In this document: in pieces, positions 26,435 to 34,880 of the stretch
Layout: each line of letters starts with the position of its first letter
Numbering within the stretch: the first letter of the stretch is position 1
Assembly (NCBI RefSeq): GCF_000718515.1
Contig: NZ_JNZS01000010.1
Location: 124,001 to 188,000 of the forward strand
Source of the DNA: Micromonospora parva
GTDB lineage: Bacteria > Actinomycetota > Actinomycetes > Mycobacteriales > Micromonosporaceae
Direction: 5' to 3'
Length of the DNA: 64,000 nucleotides
The notes under the pieces: model-generated
Told to the model about the DNA's origin: nothing
Seen by the model: only the letters and a program-made list of their open reading frames with translations
Database searches by the model: none
Translations under genes and position numbers: made by a program

Positions 26435-26938
26435 AAGCAATCTCGTCTGACCTCCGCCCTGTTGATCCTTGCCGCCACCACGGCGCTCGCCGCCTGCGGC
26501 GACGGCGACAAGGCGACGAACGCCGGATCCACCACCCCCGCCCCGACGTCCGCGGCCCCGTCCTCGGCGGCCACCTCCGCCGCCGCCACGCCGGCCTCGT
26601 CCGCCGCGGCGGGCGGCGCGAACGACAAGCAGGTCTGCGAGTCGGTGAAGAAGGCCAACGACGAGATGCGGGCCGAGTTGGTGAAGGTCGCCACCACCGG
26701 CGACGCCTCGGCGGCGGACTTCAAGAAGATCCTGACCGAGCTGGAGCAGAAGGTGAGCGGGGTCGCCGCCACCGGCGACGGCAAGCTGGCCGATGCCCTG
26801 CGGGCCTTCGGCGCCGAGGCCGCGAAGGCCGCCGCCGCGGCGGACCCGGCGACCGCCGCCGACAATCCGGCCTTCGAGAAGGCCGGCAAGGACATCAGCG
26901 CCGCGTGCAAGGCCGCCGGAATCAATGTGATCCTCTGA
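26432..26938 (+). CDS. Secreted lipoprotein, helical, unknown function
   Basis: A 168-residue lipoprotein. The signal sequence LTSALLILAATTALAACGDG has a lipobox ending at Cys22, which would be acylated and anchored to the outer face of the membrane. A Ser/Thr/Ala/Pro linker (about 30-60) is followed by a helical domain with ESVKKANDEMRAELVKVATT and LEQKVSGVAATGDGKLADAL and two cysteines (VCESV near 70 and AACKAAG near the end) that may form a disulphide. The family is not recognised; similar sensor or scaffold lipoproteins are common in Micromonospora-like genomes. The gene ends just before a perfect terminator hairpin. Confidence 0.75.
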   Translation: MKQSRLTSALLILAATTALAACGDGDKATNAGSTTPAPTSAAPSSAATSAAATPASSAAAGGANDKQVCESVKKANDEMRAELVKVATTGDASAADFKKILTELEQKVSGVAATGDGKLADALRAFGAEAAKAAAAADPATAADNPAFEKAGKDISAACKAAGINVIL

Positions 26939-26953
26939 CCGACGTAATGCGAT

Positions 26954-26991
26954 GACGGACGGCCCCCACGCCTGAGCGGGGGCCGTCCGTC
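26954..26991. terminator. Perfect 14-bp bidirectional terminator hairpin
   Basis: Arms GACGGACGGCCCCC and GGGGGCCGTCCGTC are exactly complementary with a 10-base loop. They lie between the convergent lipoprotein gene (+) and the saccharopine-dehydrogenase-like gene (-). Confidence 0.8.
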
Positions 26992-27025
26992 GACAACGGA
27001 GGCGATGGTCAGCCGCGGGCGGTCC

Positions 27026-28036
27026 TCAGTCGCTGACCGGCTCGACGCGGATGGCCGGCGACAGCGCGCGCAGGAAGTCGGGAGCGTCGAACATCTCACC
27101 GGCGGAGGCGACCCCGCTCGCCTTCGTCTGACCATCGAGGATGCGCCGGACCGCCTCCACCGCCAGGGGTGCGCTGACGGCGTAGATGTCGCGGCCACTG
27201 GCGACGACGCGGCGGCGCGCGTCGCCGCGACGGACGATGACGTCGACAGTGAACGTCTGCGCCGACCGGCCCAGCCCGTCGACAGCGACCGGCGCCGCCC
27301 CAGCAGCCAGGTCGGTGGTGGCGTCGACGGTCATGTAGGTCCGGACCTCGGGAATGACCAGGTGACGGGGGATGGTGACGACGTCGGCCATGCTGAACTC
27401 GCCGAGGACGGTGCGCCGGCCCAGCGGCGCGGGGAAGTCCCAGTCCATCCTCGGCAGCTCCCCGCCGGAGTGGTACTCCAACCGGCCCCCGGTGTAGCGG
27501 ACCCGACGGCCGGCGCGGCGCTCGCGGGACACGACACCCGCGGCGACCGTCCCGGCCGTCGGGTGCCAGCTGCTCAGTCCGTACGCGACGTGCGCCTCGT
27601 CGGCCGACGTCCAGTCGCCCATGGCCGTCGTCGCGAGCAGGTCGCCGAGCCCGCCGAAGAAGGCCATCGCCGGGACCACCGCGACACCGGCAGCCCGGGC
27701 GCGCTCGGTGAAGTGCGTGAACGTGTCGAGGTTGGCCTCGATCTCTGCGGCCACGTCCACGTACGGGATCCCGGCGCGCAGCGCGGCCTCGATCACCCCG
27801 GCGGCGGTCGACGCGAACGGGCCGGCGCAGTTGATGACCGCGTCCACACCGGTCAGCGCCGCGTCGAGCGAGGCCGGGTCGTCGACCGACGCCACCCGGA
27901 AGGGGAGTCCGAGAGACGCCAGCCGGCCCGCGTCGCGACCCACCGGCAACGCGTCGAACCCGCGTTCGCTCAATTCCGTCACCACGAACCGTCCGGTGTG
28001 CCCGTACGCACCGAACACCGCCACGCTGTGGCCCAT
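27026..28036 (-). CDS. Saccharopine dehydrogenase-like NAD(P)-binding oxidoreductase
   Basis: A 336-residue protein with the Sacchrp_dh_NADP fold. The nucleotide-binding start is SVAVFGAYGHTGRFVVTELS, followed by VDAVINCAGPFASTAAGVIE and IPYVDVAAEIEANLDTF. The C-terminal part resembles trans-acting enoyl reductases and membrane-associated reductases of this group, whose substrates are lipids or polyketides. The ATG at 28036 has a GAGGGGG ribosome site. It is divergent from the GATase1/AraC regulator at 28131, which is the likely controller. The longer open frame to 28513 is antisense to that regulator. Confidence 0.85.
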   Translation of the reverse strand: MGHSVAVFGAYGHTGRFVVTELSERGFDALPVGRDAGRLASLGLPFRVASVDDPASLDAALTGVDAVINCAGPFASTAAGVIEAALRAGIPYVDVAAEIEANLDTFTHFTERARAAGVAVVPAMAFFGGLGDLLATTAMGDWTSADEAHVAYGLSSWHPTAGTVAAGVVSRERRAGRRVRYTGGRLEYHSGGELPRMDWDFPAPLGRRTVLGEFSMADVVTIPRHLVIPEVRTYMTVDATTDLAAGAAPVAVDGLGRSAQTFTVDVIVRRGDARRRVVASGRDIYAVSAPLAVEAVRRILDGQTKASGVASAGEMFDAPDFLRALSPAIRVEPVSD

Positions 28037-28117
28037 CACTGCCCCCTCGAAAGATCGACTGAGCCCAGCCTTCCGCAGCGGCCCGCTACCGACCAGTGTC
28101 GGGAACGCCATCCCGCG

Positions 28118-28133
28118 TACAGTTTCGGACATG
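28118..28133 (+). promoter_or_regulatory. -10 box of a probable leaderless promoter
   Basis: TACAGT (28118-28123) is 7 bases before the ATG at 28131; no Shine-Dalgarno sequence is present. Confidence 0.45.
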
Positions 28134-29072
28134 GCCCTTGTCGCGATCGCCGCCACCGACGGGATGCTGCACCTCGAGTTGGCACTGGCCTGTGAGGTCT
28201 TCGCCCACGACCCCTCCGGCCTGGCCGACCCCTGGTACGACCTGATGGTCTGCGGCCCCGGCCCGGTCCGCGTCGGCCGTTTCCTGCTGGAGCCCGACGA
28301 CGGGTTGGACCGTCTCACCCACGCCGACACGGTGATCATCCCGTCCGTCGAGGACGTCGACGTGGACGTACCCCCCGACCTGCTCGACGCGGTCCGCGCG
28401 GCCCACCGGGCGGGCGCCCGGATGGTCGCGCTCTGCACCGGCGCGTTCGTGCTCGCCGCCGCCGGGGTGCTCGACGGGCTGCGGGCCACCACCCACTGGG
28501 CCCACACCGACACGCTGGCCGCCCGTTATCCCCGCATCCGGGTCGACCCGGATGTGCTCTACGTCGACAACGGCACCGTGCTCGCCTCCGCCGGCAAGGC
28601 CGCCGCGATCGACCTGTGCCTGCACCTGATCCGCCGCGACCACGGCCCGACCGTCGCCAACGCCGTCGCGCGCCGCCTGGTCGTGCCACCGCACCGCGCC
28701 GGCGGTCAGGCCCAGTACGTCACGACACCGGTACCCGCCCGCGACGACCACCCGCTCACCACCCTGTTCCCCTGGGTGCTGGCCCGCCTCGACCGGCCGC
28801 TGACAGTCGAGGACCTGGCCCGGCAGGCGAACATGAGCTCGCGCAACCTGGCCCGCCACTTCCGGTCGGCCACCGGCACCACCCCACTGTCGTGGCTGTC
28901 GACGCAGCGGATCCGCCGCGCCCAGGAGTTGCTGGAGAACACCGACGACAGCATCGACACCATCGCCCAGGCAGCCGGCCTGGGCACCGCCACGACGTTG
29001 CGTCGACACTTCCACCGCACCGTCGGCGTCCCGCCGGACGCCTACCGGCGTACCTTCCGGGCCACCGGGTGA
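28131..29072 (+). CDS. GATase1-type AraC-family regulator (GlxA/FtrA-like)
   Basis: A 313-residue regulator with two domains. Residues 1-185 form a DJ-1/PfpI-like domain with the nucleophile-elbow-like MVALCTGAFVLAAAGVLDGL. Residues 215-312 form an AraC-type double helix-turn-helix (PLTVEDLARQANMSSRNLAR, then DSIDTIAQAAGLGTATTLRR). Members sense small nitrogen or aldehyde compounds and activate a neighbouring catabolic or detoxifying gene. The divergent saccharopine-dehydrogenase-like gene, 94 bases away, is the obvious target. The preferred ATG has no ribosome site but a well-placed -10 box, suggesting a leaderless mRNA. Confidence 0.92.
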   Translation: MALVAIAATDGMLHLELALACEVFAHDPSGLADPWYDLMVCGPGPVRVGRFLLEPDDGLDRLTHADTVIIPSVEDVDVDVPPDLLDAVRAAHRAGARMVALCTGAFVLAAAGVLDGLRATTHWAHTDTLAARYPRIRVDPDVLYVDNGTVLASAGKAAAIDLCLHLIRRDHGPTVANAVARRLVVPPHRAGGQAQYVTTPVPARDDHPLTTLFPWVLARLDRPLTVEDLARQANMSSRNLARHFRSATGTTPLSWLSTQRIRRAQELLENTDDSIDTIAQAAGLGTATTLRRHFHRTVGVPPDAYRRTFRATG

Positions 29073-29102
29073 TCCTTCAGAGCCCGCGCGCCGGCTTCGC
29101 CG

Positions 29103-31169
29103 TCAGCTGACCGAGCCGTCAGCGCTGGTCGGGCGTTGCCGGGCGAACGCGTCGCGCCTGCCCCACCGGCCGGGGATGTCCAGGAGCGCGATCCGCCCGA
29201 AGGTGGCGGGCAACGCCGGGTCCACGGCCAGGTGGTCCTCGTGTGGGTTGATACCGAGCATGGTGCGGAGCAGCAGCATGGTCGCCCCGCTGGACCACGC
29301 CTGCGGACTGCCCGCGGTCGGGTACCGGATCGGGAACTTGGTGGTGTCACGGTCGAACCCGCCGAACGCCTCGGGCAGCCGACCCTCGAAGTAGGTGGCC
29401 GCGGACAGGATGCCCTCGGCGATACGGGCCGCCTCGTTGCCGAACCCGTACCGGCGCAGACCCCAGGCGATGAAGGAGTTGTCGAATGGCCAGACCGTAC
29501 CGTTGTGGTAGCCGAGCGGGTTGTAGCGGCGCTGCCCGTCGGCGAAGGTCCGCACACCCCACCCGGAGAAGAGCGCCGGGCCCATCAGGTGCTCCACCAC
29601 CCGGGGCGCCCGCTCCGGTGGCACGATACCGCTCCACAACAGATGCCCGATGTTGGACGACAGGCTGTCCACGGCCGTGCCGTCGTGGTCGAGCGCGAGG
29701 GCGTAGAAGCCGCGGTCCTCAAGCCAGAAGTCCCGGTTGAACCGCTCGTACAGCGCCGCCGCCTCGCTCTCCAGCCGCTCGGCGTAGGCCGGATCACCCC
29801 ATACGGTACGGGCCAGCCGCGCTGCTCTGATCTTGGCGTCGTAGGCGTACCCCTGGGTTTCGCAGGTGGCCCTCGGGAAGCCCGGCAGCCGGCCGTCGGC
29901 GTAGGAGATGCTGTCCCAGGAGTCCTTCCAGCACTGGTTGTCGAGGCCGGTGACCCGGTTACGTCGCTGGTACCAGACGTAGCCGGTGGAGGTCAGGTCC
30001 GCGTACCTGTCGATCCAGGTCAGCGCCGCGCGGGCCTCCTGCTCCAACTCCAGCACCAGCGCGGCGTCGCCGCTCCACCGCTCGTACTCGTCGAGCAGCA
30101 CCACGAACAGCGGTGAGGCGTCCACAGTGCCGTAGTAGGGGGAGTGCGGCTGTTCCTCGAACGCGGCCGACTCCCCGTAGCGCAACTCGTGCAGGATCCG
30201 GCCCGGGTCCTCCTCCAGCACGTCGTCGGTCCGGGCGCCCTGCAACGACGCGAGGATCCGCAACGTCGGTGGGGTCAGCGACGGGGTGATGGGCAGGGTC
30301 TGCAAGCAGGTCAACAGGCTGTCGCGGCCGAACAGGGTCATGAACCAGGGCAACCCGGCCGCGGGCACGCTCGCGCCGCCGAGCGACAGCGGGGCGAAGC
30401 GCAGCGCCGCCAGGTCCACCAGGCTGCGGTGGTAGACCTGCTGGAGGCCGACGCTGTCGGTGTCCAGGGTCGGGGCCGCCGCGACCCAGTCCCGCATGCT
30501 GGTGGGCAGGGTGGAGTCGTCCGGCCGTTGGGCCCGCAGGGCGGAGCGCAGGTCGACGCCGTCCGGACGCAGCGCCAGCATGACGGCCTGCAACCGGGTC
30601 GACCACTGCTGCCCCGGGCGTAGCCGGACCGCGAACCGAAGGCCGCCCGGGTCGAACTGCGCGGGCTCACTCGCCGACACGACAACCTCACGGTGGTAGG
30701 TGCCCCGCCGGTAGCCCAGGCGCAACTCGTTCTTGCCGACCTTGGTGTAGTAGGTGCCGGCCTTCTCCTCGATGTCGAACTTGATCTCGAAGATGTCGGC
30801 GAAGTCCGCTTCCACCTCCAGGCGTACGTCGAGCGTCATGTCCTCCTCGCCGTAGTTGAAGATCGTGAGCGATTCGGTGAGGTCCGGGCCGATGCGCCGG
30901 CGCCGAATGGCTGACACGTCCGCCTCCACGTAGTCGACCGCCCGACCCGGCACCGCGAAGAACGTCACCTCGAAGTACTGGCTGTCGTCCACCGACAGCG
31001 CCGTCATGCACTCACCGTCGACGGTGAGCCGCCAGCGGGACAGGAAGCGGGTGTCGGCGGCGAAGAGGCCGACCGGAGTGCTCGGGGACGACTCCACGTC
31101 CCCGCTGGCGTCGGAGACCATGAAGGTGTTCCCGTCGATGCACGCCACGGTGCCCGCGATGTCCCTCAC
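29103..31169 (-). CDS. Glycogen debranching-type amylo-alpha-1,6-glucosidase
   Basis: A 688-residue protein of the bacterial glycogen-debranching group. The N-terminal beta-sandwich domain (GDE_N_bis type, about 5-210) contains GNTFMVSDASGDVESSPSTP and GLFAADTRFLSRWRLTVDGE. The C-terminal (alpha/alpha)6 barrel begins with GLPWFMTLFGRDSLLTCLQT and carries GYVWYQRRNRVTGLDNQCWK and YNPLGYHNGTVWPFDNSFIA. Related enzymes hydrolyse alpha-1,6 branches or glucosylglycerol-like substrates, so the exact glucan is open. The GTG start (31169) is 3 bases after the stop of the SCP2 gene, indicating an operon. It is a second, unrelated debranching enzyme in addition to GlgX. Confidence 0.88.
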   Translation of the reverse strand: MRDIAGTVACIDGNTFMVSDASGDVESSPSTPVGLFAADTRFLSRWRLTVDGECMTALSVDDSQYFEVTFFAVPGRAVDYVEADVSAIRRRRIGPDLTESLTIFNYGEEDMTLDVRLEVEADFADIFEIKFDIEEKAGTYYTKVGKNELRLGYRRGTYHREVVVSASEPAQFDPGGLRFAVRLRPGQQWSTRLQAVMLALRPDGVDLRSALRAQRPDDSTLPTSMRDWVAAAPTLDTDSVGLQQVYHRSLVDLAALRFAPLSLGGASVPAAGLPWFMTLFGRDSLLTCLQTLPITPSLTPPTLRILASLQGARTDDVLEEDPGRILHELRYGESAAFEEQPHSPYYGTVDASPLFVVLLDEYERWSGDAALVLELEQEARAALTWIDRYADLTSTGYVWYQRRNRVTGLDNQCWKDSWDSISYADGRLPGFPRATCETQGYAYDAKIRAARLARTVWGDPAYAERLESEAAALYERFNRDFWLEDRGFYALALDHDGTAVDSLSSNIGHLLWSGIVPPERAPRVVEHLMGPALFSGWGVRTFADGQRRYNPLGYHNGTVWPFDNSFIAWGLRRYGFGNEAARIAEGILSAATYFEGRLPEAFGGFDRDTTKFPIRYPTAGSPQAWSSGATMLLLRTMLGINPHEDHLAVDPALPATFGRIALLDIPGRWGRRDAFARQRPTSADGSVS

Positions 31170-31172
31170 CGG

Positions 31173-31535
31173 TCACGCCCCACTGTCGGGATCGTCGGGC
31201 TGAGACCGGCCGGACGCTCGCGGAAACAGCCGCCCGATGCGCAACGCCAGAGCGAGATCACCGTCGACGATGACCTCGCCCCTGGTGATCGCCGCCAGCC
31301 CGTTCACCTCGCCCCGCGCCATCGCGTCCGCGACCTGCGCCGACACCTTGATCACGGTGGTGGCCGGACCACCGCTTTTGATCACCCGCATCTGGCCATG
31401 GTCGATGTCCAGCAGCCACTGCTCCAGACGGCCACCGTCGCGGATGTCGAACCGGACACTCCCACGGACCTTGCTGAACCGCGGATCCTGGCCGGCGACC
31501 GCCAACCGCTCGAAGAAGTCGCTGGTCTCCGACAT
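31173..31535 (-). CDS. SCP2 sterol-carrier-domain protein
   Basis: A 120-residue SCP2-fold protein: helix SETSDFFERLAVAGQDPRFS, strands GSVRFDIRDGG and MRVIKSGGPATTVIKVSAQV, the helix DAMARGEVNGLAAITRGEV and the closing IVDGDLALALRIGRLFPRAS. Such domains bind fatty-acyl or hydrophobic ligands, alone or as parts of larger enzymes. It is the first gene of a two-gene operon with the debranching-type glucosidase (3-base gap), an unexpected pairing. ATG at 31535. Confidence 0.88.
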   Translation of the reverse strand: MSETSDFFERLAVAGQDPRFSKVRGSVRFDIRDGGRLEQWLLDIDHGQMRVIKSGGPATTVIKVSAQVADAMARGEVNGLAAITRGEVIVDGDLALALRIGRLFPRASGRSQPDDPDSGA

Positions 31536-31742
31536 CCCACCTCCCCGACCGCCGCTGGTAGAAGCGCACGTCGGTTACCCGGTACCGGCGGCTGTTAACT
31601 CCTGGCGTTCCCCGCACTGGCCGCCGCCCGAACGGAGGAAGATCGCTCCCTTCCGGTGACCCGCCGTCATTCGGCCGCCTCGTCACGATCGTCGCGGCTA
31701 ACCTCGCCTCATCGGGACGACCGGACGGTCGGAGGAAGGTCG

Positions 31743-32939
31743 GTGTCGAAGCTCCCAGGCAGCAAGGGGGTGACCTGGGAGGAACTCTTCTTCGACCTCG
31801 CGTTCGTCTTCGCCCTCACCCAGTTCTCCACGCAGCTCCACGAGGATCACAGCTGGTCTGGTATCGGCCGCGCGCTGATCCTCTTCGTTCCGGTCTACTG
31901 GGCCTGGGGTGGCGTGACCCTCTACACGAACCAACGGGACATCACCTCACCGCTGGATCGCCTCGGCATCATCACGCTCGGGCTCGGCAGTCTCCTGATG
32001 GCCCTGACGATTCCGCGGGCCTACGAAGACCAGGGCCTTCAATTCGTCGTCATCTACCTCGCCGGCCGGGTGATGCTGGCCGGACTCGCCCTCCGCCACC
32101 TCCCCGTCTGGCGGTCCCTCTTCGTCGGCCCCTACGGCGTCTTCCTGTTCACCGCACCGCTGCTGCTGGCGGGCGCGCTCATGCACGGCACCGCCCGGGT
32201 CGTCCTCTGGGGCGCCGCCGCCACGATCGACGTGCTGAGCCCCTGGGTGGCGAGCCGCCTCGTGGCGCAGCGCCACGTGCAGCCGGCGCACTACGCACAC
32301 CGCTACGGCCTATTGATCATCCTGATGTTCGGCGAGTCCGTGATCCAGGTCGGGGCGGTGGCCGCCAAGGAGGGGCTGACCCTCGTGCAACTCGTCGCCG
32401 TCGGTGCCGCCTACATCCTGGTCAGCGTCCTCTGGTACGCGTACTTCGGCTACGGCCTGTCCGACTTCCGGCAGGCACTGGAACGGGCCCGGGACCAGCC
32501 GGACCTGCGCCGGACGATCCTCGTCTACGGCCACCTTTTCTACAGCTTCGGGATCATCACCATCGCCGTCGGCCTGGCGGACATAGTGCCCGAGCCGTTC
32601 CACGCACTGCCAACCCGCGAAGCGATGCTCCTCGCCGGTGGCTGCGCGCTGTTCCTCATCACCTTCGCCTGCGCCCACTGGCGAATCCACCACACGATTG
32701 CCTGGCGTCGGCTCGGTGCGGGCGCGGCCTGCCTGATCCTGGTGCCGCTGGCCACGCTGATGCCGGCCCTCGCCGCGGTCGCGTCGCTGATCGTGGTGAT
32801 CGCCGTGATGGTGGCGGCCGAGGAGGCAACCGTCCGACGCCGCGGCGACGCGTCGCACGGCGCGAACGAGGTCATGCCCCGGGAGCAGTCGGATCAGGGG
32901 CCCACCACCGAGGCCGACGCCGCGCCGCCGTCGACCTGA
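31743..32939 (+). CDS. Low-temperature-requirement protein A (LtrA) family
   Basis: A 398-residue protein with about ten transmembrane helices. It begins with the LtrA signature GVTWEELFFDLAFVFALTQF and continues with ILFVPVYWAWGGVTLYTNQR, HYAHRYGLLIILMFGESVIQ and YAYFGYGLSDFRQALERARD. The family was named from a cold-growth phenotype in Listeria; molecular function is unknown. The hydrophilic tail (last 40 residues) is acidic and disordered. GTG 31743 has GGAGG 7 bases upstream, which decides the start over the longer open frame from 31656. Confidence 0.92.
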   Translation: MSKLPGSKGVTWEELFFDLAFVFALTQFSTQLHEDHSWSGIGRALILFVPVYWAWGGVTLYTNQRDITSPLDRLGIITLGLGSLLMALTIPRAYEDQGLQFVVIYLAGRVMLAGLALRHLPVWRSLFVGPYGVFLFTAPLLLAGALMHGTARVVLWGAAATIDVLSPWVASRLVAQRHVQPAHYAHRYGLLIILMFGESVIQVGAVAAKEGLTLVQLVAVGAAYILVSVLWYAYFGYGLSDFRQALERARDQPDLRRTILVYGHLFYSFGIITIAVGLADIVPEPFHALPTREAMLLAGGCALFLITFACAHWRIHHTIAWRRLGAGAACLILVPLATLMPALAAVASLIVVIAVMVAAEEATVRRRGDASHGANEVMPREQSDQGPTTEADAAPPST

Positions 32940-32974
32940 TCACCGTGACCTGGTGGGCGTCGCGGGCCGTCGGG

Positions 32975-33082
32975 TCAGCCGAGGTTGAGGTCCACCACGA
33001 CCGGGGCCCGCCCGACCCGCACGCCCCACTGAACGGTGTCCCGGCGGGCAGCGCCTGATCCAGGGTCGCCGTCTGCTGGGCG
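32975..33082 (-). pseudogene. Truncated duplicate of the 3' end of the CnaB-like gene
   Basis: These 108 bases match two separate parts of the 34881-35891 gene: its last 50 bases (encoding VRVGRTPLVVDFNLG, here VRVGRAPVVVDLNLG) and a segment near 35130-35195 (encoding QQTATLNQALPAGTPLGG, here QQTATLDQALPAGTPFSG). The roughly 190 bases between them are deleted, with the junction at the short direct repeat GACCCG(C/T)AC. A 5' part is absent. The copies flank the ECF sigma and sensor genes, so it is the relic of an older tandem duplication. Confidence 0.8.
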
Positions 33083-33092
33083 GCACAGTGGT

Positions 33093-34286
33093 TCAGGGAG
33101 CGAGCGAGAAGCGGGTCCAGGTGCTCCCGTCCGTGGTGACCAGGGCATGGTCCGGCTCTCCGGTCGACCCGTCGTCGCGCCCGACGAGCCAGGCGTAACC
33201 GGGCGCGACACTGACCGAGCCGACGAGCCGGCCGTACTCCCGGGCAAGCGTGAAGGTCTGCCCATTGTCCCGGCTGGCCAGGAGCCTCGCGCGCTGGTCG
33301 GGTTCGGTACCCCTGCCAGGAGCGATCGCCAGGAGGGACCTGTCGGCGCCGACCGTCAGGTCGTAGAGCGTCTGCTCCGGCAGGTCGGCGCCGGTATCCG
33401 TCCAGGTCTTCGCGCCGTCCGTGGTCCGCAATACCCGCGTCCCACCGTCCCGTGCCTGGACCACCAGGTACCCCTCCTGGTCGTCGAGCCCGACCACAGC
33501 CACCGCGTTCGCGTCGTCTCCCACCTCCCAGGTGGTCCAGGTCGCGCCACGGTCGGTACTGCGAGCGACGGTCGCTCCGTCGGCACTACCCATCTGGTAC
33601 GTCGCCCAGATGCTGCCGTCCGCTGCCGGGTAGAGGCTGAACAGCGGACGCCACGAGGGCGCCTTGGCGCTGAGCCGGTACACCGTCCCGCTCGTCGGGT
33701 CCACCGCCAGCGGCTCCAACAGCGGCTGACAGCCGAACCCGCAGAGGACCGGCCGGGCCGTCGCCGGGAACGCCGGTACGGCGACGATCGCGGAGTCCCC
33801 GTCCCGCCAGGTGCGGCCGTAGTCGGTGGAGACGCGCGGTAGCCCCGAGTCCGTGACCAGGTAGGACCGTTCGCCGAGTACGGAGAAATTGATGCCGCTG
33901 CCCGGCGTCCCGATGGCGGAACCGGCCACACATCTGGTGCCCTCGAAGCGCGCCGCGTCCCAGTCCGACCAGCTCCGGCCACCGTCGCCGGTGTACGCGA
34001 AGCGCACGACGCAACCATCCTGCCGCACGTTCACGCCGGTGGCGGGCCCGGTCAGCGTGAATTCGCTGAACTCGGCGGTCGGCGGGTTCGCCGGAGCGAC
34101 CCGGTCCGGCTCGGCCACCAGCGGTACGACAGACAGACCAACCAGCGCGACCAGTGCGACCGCCACCATCGCGACCGACCGATGCCGGCGGGACCGGGCG
34201 ATGGATCGCAGCTCGTCGAGGGGCGGCTGCGACACGGCCTCGGTGACCGTGTCCACGTCGAATCCGGAGAACTCACGATTGGACAT
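33093..34286 (-). CDS. Membrane-anchored BNR-repeat protein, probable anti-sigma partner
   Basis: A 397-residue protein with a cytoplasmic N-terminus of about 35 residues, one transmembrane helix (VAMVAVALVALVGLSVVPLV) and a large extracellular beta-propeller. BNR-type repeats with S/T-x-D-x-G-x-T/S-W are seen in TGDGGRSWSDWD, STDYGRTWRDGD, STDRGATWTTWE and TTDGAKTWTDTG. This topology and the 14-base overlap with the upstream ECF sigma gene suggest it is the sigma factor's membrane regulator, although no zinc-type anti-sigma domain is visible. ATG 34286 has GGGAGG five bases upstream. Confidence 0.75.
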   Translation of the reverse strand: MSNREFSGFDVDTVTEAVSQPPLDELRSIARSRRHRSVAMVAVALVALVGLSVVPLVAEPDRVAPANPPTAEFSEFTLTGPATGVNVRQDGCVVRFAYTGDGGRSWSDWDAARFEGTRCVAGSAIGTPGSGINFSVLGERSYLVTDSGLPRVSTDYGRTWRDGDSAIVAVPAFPATARPVLCGFGCQPLLEPLAVDPTSGTVYRLSAKAPSWRPLFSLYPAADGSIWATYQMGSADGATVARSTDRGATWTTWEVGDDANAVAVVGLDDQEGYLVVQARDGGTRVLRTTDGAKTWTDTGADLPEQTLYDLTVGADRSLLAIAPGRGTEPDQRARLLASRDNGQTFTLAREYGRLVGSVSVAPGYAWLVGRDDGSTGEPDHALVTTDGSTWTRFSLAP

Positions 34287-34815
34287 CGATCCTCCCGGTT
34301 TGGCTAGCGTCGGTGGCGGTCGTGGTGGTGTCGTCGGTGTCGGCGAGCAGCGCCGCCAGGGCGACCCGGCCCCGCGACAGCCGAGACTTCACCGTCCCGG
34401 ACGACACGCCCAGCGTGGCGGCGACCTCGTCCACCGGCAGGTCGACGAGGTAGTGCAGGGCCAGCGCCTGCCGCTGCCCCTCCGGCAGCACGCGCAGCGC
34501 GGCGAGCAGGGCGAGGTGCTCCGGGGAGTGGTCGGCGACGGCCGGGGGCGGGCCGATCCGGCGCAGCAGCCCGTCCAGCACCCGACGGCGGCGGTACCGG
34601 CTGCGGGCCCAGTTCACCGCGACCCGACGCAACCACGCCTCCGGGTTGTCCAGCCCGGCGAACCGCCCCGGCGACACCAGCGCACGGGTGAACGCCTCCT
34701 GGACCGCCTCCTGCGCCTCGGTGAGGTCGCCGGTCACCGCGTACAGCTGGACCACCAGGCGTCGGAAACAGCCGGCGTAGAGCTCGGAGATCAGATCGCC
34801 GTCGGACACCGCCAC
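34273..34815 (-). CDS. ECF-family RNA polymerase sigma factor (SigE-like)
   Basis: A 180-residue ECF sigma factor. Region 2 (about 15-80) contains YAVTGDLTEAQEAVQEAFTR and NPEAWLRRVAVNWARSRYRR; region 4 (about 105-160) contains LRVLPEGQRQALALHYLVDL and VAATLGVSSGTVKSRLSRGR. Regions 1 and 3 are absent as expected. Alternative GTG starts at 34815 and 34809 both follow a G-rich ribosome site; the second is slightly better spaced. Its end overlaps the BNR membrane protein by 14 bases, so the two are translated together and probably act as sigma and sensor. Confidence 0.93.
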   Translation of the reverse strand: MAVSDGDLISELYAGCFRRLVVQLYAVTGDLTEAQEAVQEAFTRALVSPGRFAGLDNPEAWLRRVAVNWARSRYRRRRVLDGLLRRIGPPPAVADHSPEHLALLAALRVLPEGQRQALALHYLVDLPVDEVAATLGVSSGTVKSRLSRGRVALAALLADTDDTTTTATDASQTGRIDVQS

Positions 34816-34880
34816 CCCCCTTCTTCACCACTCCCACCAACGGGCCGGGAGAAGGTTCCGGTGGCTGGACAGAATCCCTG

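Noticed and set aside
26161..27198. A 345-codon minus-strand frame opposite the lipoprotein gene
   Set aside because: Crosses a perfect terminator and a convergent gene end; antisense artefact.
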